A stretch of 9,222 nucleotides of DNA, from the NCBI GenBank assembly GCA_026193735.1, contig JAPHUJ010000224.1, positions 1 to 9,222 of the forward strand. The letters run 5' to 3'. The notes below the pieces were generated by a model, which was not told the origin of the DNA, did not search any database, and saw nothing but the letters and a program-made list of their open reading frames with translations. Numbering within the stretch: the stretch's first letter is position 1; the number at the start of each line of letters is the position of its first letter. Positions 5,993 through 9,222 of this stretch are shown here, in pieces. The position numbers were made by a program, and so were the translations under genes. This stretch comes from Sulfurovum sp. GTDB lineage: Bacteria; Campylobacterota; Campylobacteria; Campylobacterales; Sulfurovaceae.

Positions 5993-7309
5993 ATGTATGA
6001 CATCATCTATATCGGAGGTGGACTCAATTATGCAGGAGCGGTAGTTGCAGCAAAACATGGCTTTAAAGTGGCTCTCGTTGAAACATCGCTGGATCAACTA
6101 GGAGGAGTTTGCCTTCATAAAGGGTGCATACCTTCTAAAATGTTTTTACATTATGCCAATACGATCCGCCAAAGCAAAGAGAGTGTTTTTAGTGGAGATA
6201 TAAAGCTTGATATGCCAACACTCACAGCTAAAAAAGCCAAACTCATCGCCAGTGCAACAAAAGCAGTAACGGCACAATGTGCCCAACTTGAGCTTATTGA
6301 GGGTAAAGGGCACGTCATCGCGCCACATAAAGTTGAGATAGAGGGAAAAGTATATGAGGCTGAACACATTGTCATAGGAACTGGGTCTTCACCTTTTATT
6401 CCTGAGGGTATAGCGTATGACGGGAAGTCTATCATTACCAGTGATGAAGTACTTGAACTCCAAAAACTGCCTAAAAATATAGCCATTTACGGTGATGGTG
6501 CCATTGGTTTGGAAATGGCAAGTTTTTTTGCATCTTCAGGGGTAGAGGTAACGCTTATTTCTCGTAGGGGAACGCTTTTAGGACATTCTCATCCGTTGAT
6601 ACAAAGTGCCATGGTTAAAGAGATCGAAAAACTGGGTATCACCCATCTGAAAAACCACTCTGTCAGAAATGCTGAACTTACGGAAAAAGGGGTGCATGTC
6701 ACTTTCTCGGATGGTACTTCCACTGAGTATGAACAGATGCTTGTCGCCACAGGTCGCCACCCAAATACTGACGTGATCACTACAGAGAACATTACTGTGG
6801 ATAGAGGCATAGAAACAGATGATTTTTTTGAGACCACTGTGGCGAAACATTTTGCTATAGGTGACTGTAACGGCAAAGTACAATTGGCGCATGCGGCAAG
6901 AGCACAGGTGCTGAATGTGACGATGCAGATATTGGGTAAAAAGCCTAAAAAGCTTAATTTGGACAATGTGGTCAGGTTTATACATACTTTGCCGATGAGT
7001 TACGCTACCGTTGGACAAAACAAACAGTCACTTGAAAAAAATGGCATTGCTTTTAAAGAGAGTGTAGTCACGCTAAATCACTTTACAGGATCCGCATTTC
7101 ATCATTCAGGTAGCGGTTCAATGATCGTATATGCAGATGCAGAAGGTTTAATTTTGGGTGCTGAGATCTTGGCACCTGATGCGGAAGAACTCATTGCTCC
7201 CGTCACGATGGCGCTTGCAGGAGAGATGAATGCCTCTTCAGCCAGAGAGACCATTATGGCGCATCCCACTTTTTCCGAAGCATTGGAGAGGGCTTACTTT
7301 CGATTATAA
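5993..7309 (+). CDS. Pyridine nucleotide-disulfide oxidoreductase (dihydrolipoamide dehydrogenase/mercuric reductase-like)
   Basis: This is an FAD-dependent class I disulfide reductase that passes electrons from NAD(P)H to a disulfide or other acceptor, or the reverse. The 438 residues are slightly short for an E3 (about 460-480). The redox disulfide is Cys40/Cys45 in GGVCLHKGCIPSK. The second nucleotide site is GDGAIG (167-172), and the second FAD motif is AIGDC with D291. The C-terminal dimer domain carries the catalytic His424-Glu429 pair (HPTFSE). After the second beta strand comes SRRG (190-193) rather than the acidic residue typical of NAD enzymes, which suggests NADPH. The N-terminal FAD motif is GGGLNYAG (8-15), with Tyr at the third glycine of GxGxxG. 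AGGA (5982-5985) sits 7 bases before the ATG. No E1 or E2 dehydrogenase genes adjoin, so a pyruvate dehydrogenase role is not supported; the substrate is unknown. It lies divergent to the peroxidase and convergent with recO. Confidence 0.85.
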   Translation: MYDIIYIGGGLNYAGAVVAAKHGFKVALVETSLDQLGGVCLHKGCIPSKMFLHYANTIRQSKESVFSGDIKLDMPTLTAKKAKLIASATKAVTAQCAQLELIEGKGHVIAPHKVEIEGKVYEAEHIVIGTGSSPFIPEGIAYDGKSIITSDEVLELQKLPKNIAIYGDGAIGLEMASFFASSGVEVTLISRRGTLLGHSHPLIQSAMVKEIEKLGITHLKNHSVRNAELTEKGVHVTFSDGTSTEYEQMLVATGRHPNTDVITTENITVDRGIETDDFFETTVAKHFAIGDCNGKVQLAHAARAQVLNVTMQILGKKPKKLNLDNVVRFIHTLPMSYATVGQNKQSLEKNGIAFKESVVTLNHFTGSAFHHSGSGSMIVYADAEGLILGAEILAPDAEELIAPVTMALAGEMNASSARETIMAHPTFSEALERAYFRL

Positions 7310-7325
7310 TGATAGTAAGGGGATA

Positions 7326-7955
7326 TTAGAATCCTTTCATCACAATGTCAAAGAGGTGATCCACCTCATGGTCTTCTAAAAATACCGTCTTTTTAGTCTT
7401 AAAGAAGTCCAGTACCTTTTTGGTAGGCAGGGCAGAGCTATAGAGGCATGCAGGGTGTGCAGGGATGAAGGATTGCATCAGTGCGATCTCTTCTTCTATG
7501 CGGTTCTCACAGATGTAGCAGTGCTCATCATTATGCATTCTTCCTTCATACTCAAGTAAAGTAATGTAACTCTCACAGACGATACGTTTAGGGTTTTGTT
7601 TATCCCATTTTCTAGCTGCAGAGAGCAGTAGATCAAAGTAAAAGGATTCTACTTCTTCAGTATCTTTGAGATGAGGTTCAAAACGTTTAATGAAGTTATG
7701 CCAGAGTAAGAGTTTATTTTTGTCAAAGAGCCATGGAAAACCCATATGAGAGAGTGAACGAAGTCTGGGAAGAAAACTGCTTCCTTCTCCTTCTACTTCA
7801 AAGTCTATAAGGTTTCCAAGCTGTAAAATAGAATGTCTTGCACCAAAAAAACGGTAATAAGTTCTGACTTCTGTACTACTTAAAACAAGTGCTATTGAGT
7901 CCTCATTTTTGGCTTTTCTGACACTAAGTATAAAACCTTTGATAATACACTCCAA
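7326..7955 (-). CDS. recO: DNA repair/recombination protein RecO (Campylobacterota type)
   Basis: RecO helps load RecA onto SSB-coated single-stranded DNA in the RecFOR pathway and anneals strands. The 209 residues match the short epsilonproteobacterial RecO: an N-terminal OB-fold part (about 5-70) with KGFILSVRKAKNEDS and YYRFFGARHS, then a helical part with NFIKRF, HLKDTEEVESFYFDLL and QNPKRIVCESYITLLEYEGR. A zinc site is formed by Cys146-x2-Cys149 and His167-x2-Cys170. The start is unsettled: the longest frame opens with TTG (7955-7953), an in-frame TAA lies four codons upstream, and the first in-frame ATG is codon 71. The GGAG at 7953-7950 overlaps the TTG codon, so it cannot serve it. 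A minus-strand TATAAT (7973-7968) lies just upstream. The gene converges on the flavoprotein gene with 16 bases between stops and no visible terminator. Confidence 0.82.
   Translation of the reverse strand: MECIIKGFILSVRKAKNEDSIALVLSSTEVRTYYRFFGARHSILQLGNLIDFEVEGEGSSFLPRLRSLSHMGFPWLFDKNKLLLWHNFIKRFEPHLKDTEEVESFYFDLLLSAARKWDKQNPKRIVCESYITLLEYEGRMHNDEHCYICENRIEEEIALMQSFIPAHPACLYSSALPTKKVLDFFKTKKTVFLEDHEVDHLFDIVMKGF
7950..7953 (-). promoter_or_regulatory. GGAG Shine-Dalgarno inside the annotated recO start
   Basis: GGAG begins at the third base of the TTG codon. It is 3 bases before an in-frame ATT (7946-7944) and 6 bases before an in-frame ATC (7943-7941). The residue after ATC is Lys, giving MKGFIL, which is how I expect campylobacterial RecO proteins to begin. 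Confidence 0.4.
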
Positions 7956-7967
7956 TAAATTTTTTTA

Positions 7968-7973
7968 ATTATA
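7968..7973 (-). promoter_or_regulatory. Candidate recO -10 box
   Basis: The minus strand reads TATAAT, preceded by an AT-rich stretch with no clear -35 box. Transcription would begin near 7961, only about 6 bases before the TTG codon and about 18 before ATC 7943. Confidence 0.35.
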
Positions 7974-8022
7974 GTCAAAAGGATGTTAAAAATAGCGTAG
8001 AATTAAAGCACGACTGTATCGG

Positions 8023-8099
8023 TTGAAGTAAGCCTTAAACATTTTATAACGAAGGTTTAAGTATAATCCACCCCATTATGGGAACACTTTATGATGTTC
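8023..8099 (+). promoter_or_regulatory. gltB promoter and dyad-rich leader
   Basis: TTGAAG (8023-8028) and TATAAC (8045-8050) are spaced 16 bases apart, and a perfect TATAAT lies at 8062-8067. CTTAAAC (8034-8040) and GTTTAAG (8055-8061) are exact inverted repeats about two helical turns apart. They bracket the first -10 box and touch the second. Downstream come CCCAT-T-ATGGG (8072-8082) and GAACA/TGTTC (8082-8086 and 8095-8099). The first pair looks like an operator; the others could fold in the leader or bind a regulator. None matches a regulator site I can name. The rest of the recO-gltB gap shows nothing further. Confidence 0.4.
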
Positions 8100-8127
8100 T
8101 GTTTATATTACTTTTTAAGGTTGAAAG

Positions 8128-9222
8128 ATGAGAGATTTATTTACATCGTTTAAGGATAATTGTGGTTTTGGGCTTTTAGCGTCTATCGACAATACACCTT
8201 CACACAAAAATTTGGAAGATGCTATTACTTCACTGTCACGTATGATGCACAGAGGAGCTATAGATGCAGATGGCAAAACAGGAGACGGTTCAGGTCTTCT
8301 TCTTTCTCTTCCTAAATCATTTTTCAACAAAGAAGCAGCAGCACATGGTGTTGATCTTCCCGAAGTATATGCAGTTGCAATGGTTTTCTCAAACAACGAA
8401 TCTGACTTTGATATCATCAATAAAATCTGTACAAATAATGAACTTAACGTACTTTATACACGTACTGTACCCACAGATGTAGAAGCTTTGGGTGAACAGG
8501 CACTTGCCTCATTACCAACAATGAAACAAGTGTTTGTCGCACCTAAGTCTGTAGTGGCAGCAGAGAGATTTGAAGCTCTGGTATACCTGTCACGTAAAGA
8601 GATAGAACATGCCTTAAAAGATGACAATATTTTTTATATCCCTTCATTTTCAACTTCAGTCATATCTTACAAGGGACTTGTGATGCCAACGCACATCAAA
8701 GAGTTTTATAAAGACCTTGCGAATGAAGATTTTGAAATTTCATTTTGTCTTTTTCACCAAAGATTTTCTACCAATACACTGCCACAATGGAAACTTGCAC
8801 AACCTTTTAGAATGATCGCACACAACGGTGAGATCAACTCTGTGACTGCTAACAGATTTAACGTGGCAAAAAACATGAGAGGCGTGAAAAGTGAAGTCTT
8901 TTCTGAGGCCGAAATGGAAAAACTTATTCATGTAACACAGGATGGTATGAGTGACTCTGCAAGCCTTGACAACTTCTTTGAGTTCTTACGTGTAAATGGT
9001 ATGGACTTCTTTAAAGCCGCACGTTCAATGGTGCCTGCACCTTGGCACAATGCACCGCATATGGATCCGGAACTTAAAGCATTTTATGAGTATGCAAGTA
9101 CTTGTTTTGAACCATGGGATGGGCCAGCAGCAGTGAGCCTTACTGATGGACGTCACATCGCTTGTGTCATAGACAGAAATGGACTCAGACCTGCAAAATA
9201 CATTATCACAACAGACAACAGA
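8128..9222 (+). CDS. gltB: Glutamate synthase large subunit GltB, N-terminal part (runs off the window)
   Basis: GOGAT makes two glutamates from glutamine and 2-oxoglutarate; with glutamine synthetase it assimilates ammonia in the cytoplasm. The 365 codons visible cover most of the class II glutamine amidotransferase domain of a protein usually near 1,480 residues; the synthase and FMN/Fe-S parts lie beyond the window. Cys12 (DNCGFGLLASI) is the nucleophile, exposed after removal of an 11-residue propeptide, much shorter than the roughly 40 residues in E. coli. Other conserved segments are MMHRGAIDADGKTGDGSGLL, HQRFSTNT (210-217), AHNGEIN (231-237), WDGPAAVSLTDG and DRNGLRPAKY (from D349). 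AAGG (8117-8120) lies 7 bases before the ATG. The frame is open without a break to the last base. Divergent from recO. gltD would be expected downstream but is not seen. Confidence 0.95.
   Translation, partial: MRDLFTSFKDNCGFGLLASIDNTPSHKNLEDAITSLSRMMHRGAIDADGKTGDGSGLLLSLPKSFFNKEAAAHGVDLPEVYAVAMVFSNNESDFDIINKICTNNELNVLYTRTVPTDVEALGEQALASLPTMKQVFVAPKSVVAAERFEALVYLSRKEIEHALKDDNIFYIPSFSTSVISYKGLVMPTHIKEFYKDLANEDFEISFCLFHQRFSTNTLPQWKLAQPFRMIAHNGEINSVTANRFNVAKNMRGVKSEVFSEAEMEKLIHVTQDGMSDSASLDNFFEFLRVNGMDFFKAARSMVPAPWHNAPHMDPELKAFYEYASTCFEPWDGPAAVSLTDGRHIACVIDRNGLRPAKYIITTDNR

Noticed and set aside
6578..7018. Minus-strand open frames (146 and 125 codons) inside the flavoprotein gene
   Set aside because: Two overlapping antisense frames opposite a conserved enzyme domain; the composition, rich in Cys, His and Ser, is typical of reverse-strand shadow translation.
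5993..7309. Mercuric reductase (merA)
   Set aside because: It lacks the heavy-metal-binding N-terminal domain and the C-terminal vicinal Cys pair of MerA; the C-terminus has the HPTFSE dyad and ends YFRL.
1..9222. Mobile element, CRISPR array, prophage, defence system, tRNA or rRNA
   Set aside because: I looked on both strands: no regularly spaced repeats, transposase or integrase motifs, nuclease/toxin genes or cloverleaf-like sequences, and all long frames are accounted for by chromosomal housekeeping or stress genes.

Overview
The window is ordinary, low-GC chromosomal DNA (I estimate around 39% GC by eye). It most resembles a Campylobacterota (former Epsilonproteobacteria) genome of the Sulfurovum/Sulfurimonas type. 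The clues are a short, divergent RecO of the kind I associate with that phylum, tightly packed genes, AT-rich promoters with clear TATAAT boxes but poor -35 boxes, and the gene mix. This assignment is an inference from protein resemblance.

Layout. 1-167: no supportable gene; a perfect 16-bp hairpin (51-85), then a GC-rich imperfect palindrome (88-133). 168-1528 (+): modB and modC, membrane and ATPase parts of a molybdate ABC importer, overlapping by one base; the substrate-binding protein modA is not in the window. 1574-2113 (+): PhnA/YjdM-family zinc-ribbon protein. 2197-5292 (+): full-length RND efflux pump inner-membrane subunit with no adaptor or outer-membrane channel beside it. 5302-5850 (-): glutathione-peroxidase-family thiol peroxidase with competing starts, one giving a signal peptide. 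5851-5992: divergent promoter region with mirrored TATAAT boxes. 5993-7309 (+): dihydrolipoamide-dehydrogenase/mercuric-reductase-like flavoprotein. 7326-7955 (-): RecO, with no in-frame ATG near its N-terminus. 7956-8127: divergent regulatory region with several dyads. 8128-9222 (+): first 365 codons of gltB, glutamate synthase large subunit, running off the window.

Together these are housekeeping and stress functions: molybdenum uptake (for molybdoenzymes such as nitrate or formate-type oxidoreductases), efflux, peroxide detoxification, a thiol-disulfide flavoenzyme, DNA repair and ammonia assimilation. The peroxidase and the flavoprotein are divergent neighbours and could share redox control, but nothing here proves it. 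I see no CRISPR array, transposase, prophage, tRNA or rRNA. I found no convincing undescribed multigene system. The best second looks are the start sites of the peroxidase and recO, the odd FAD motif of the flavoprotein, the single-domain ModC, and the GC-rich palindrome ahead of modB.
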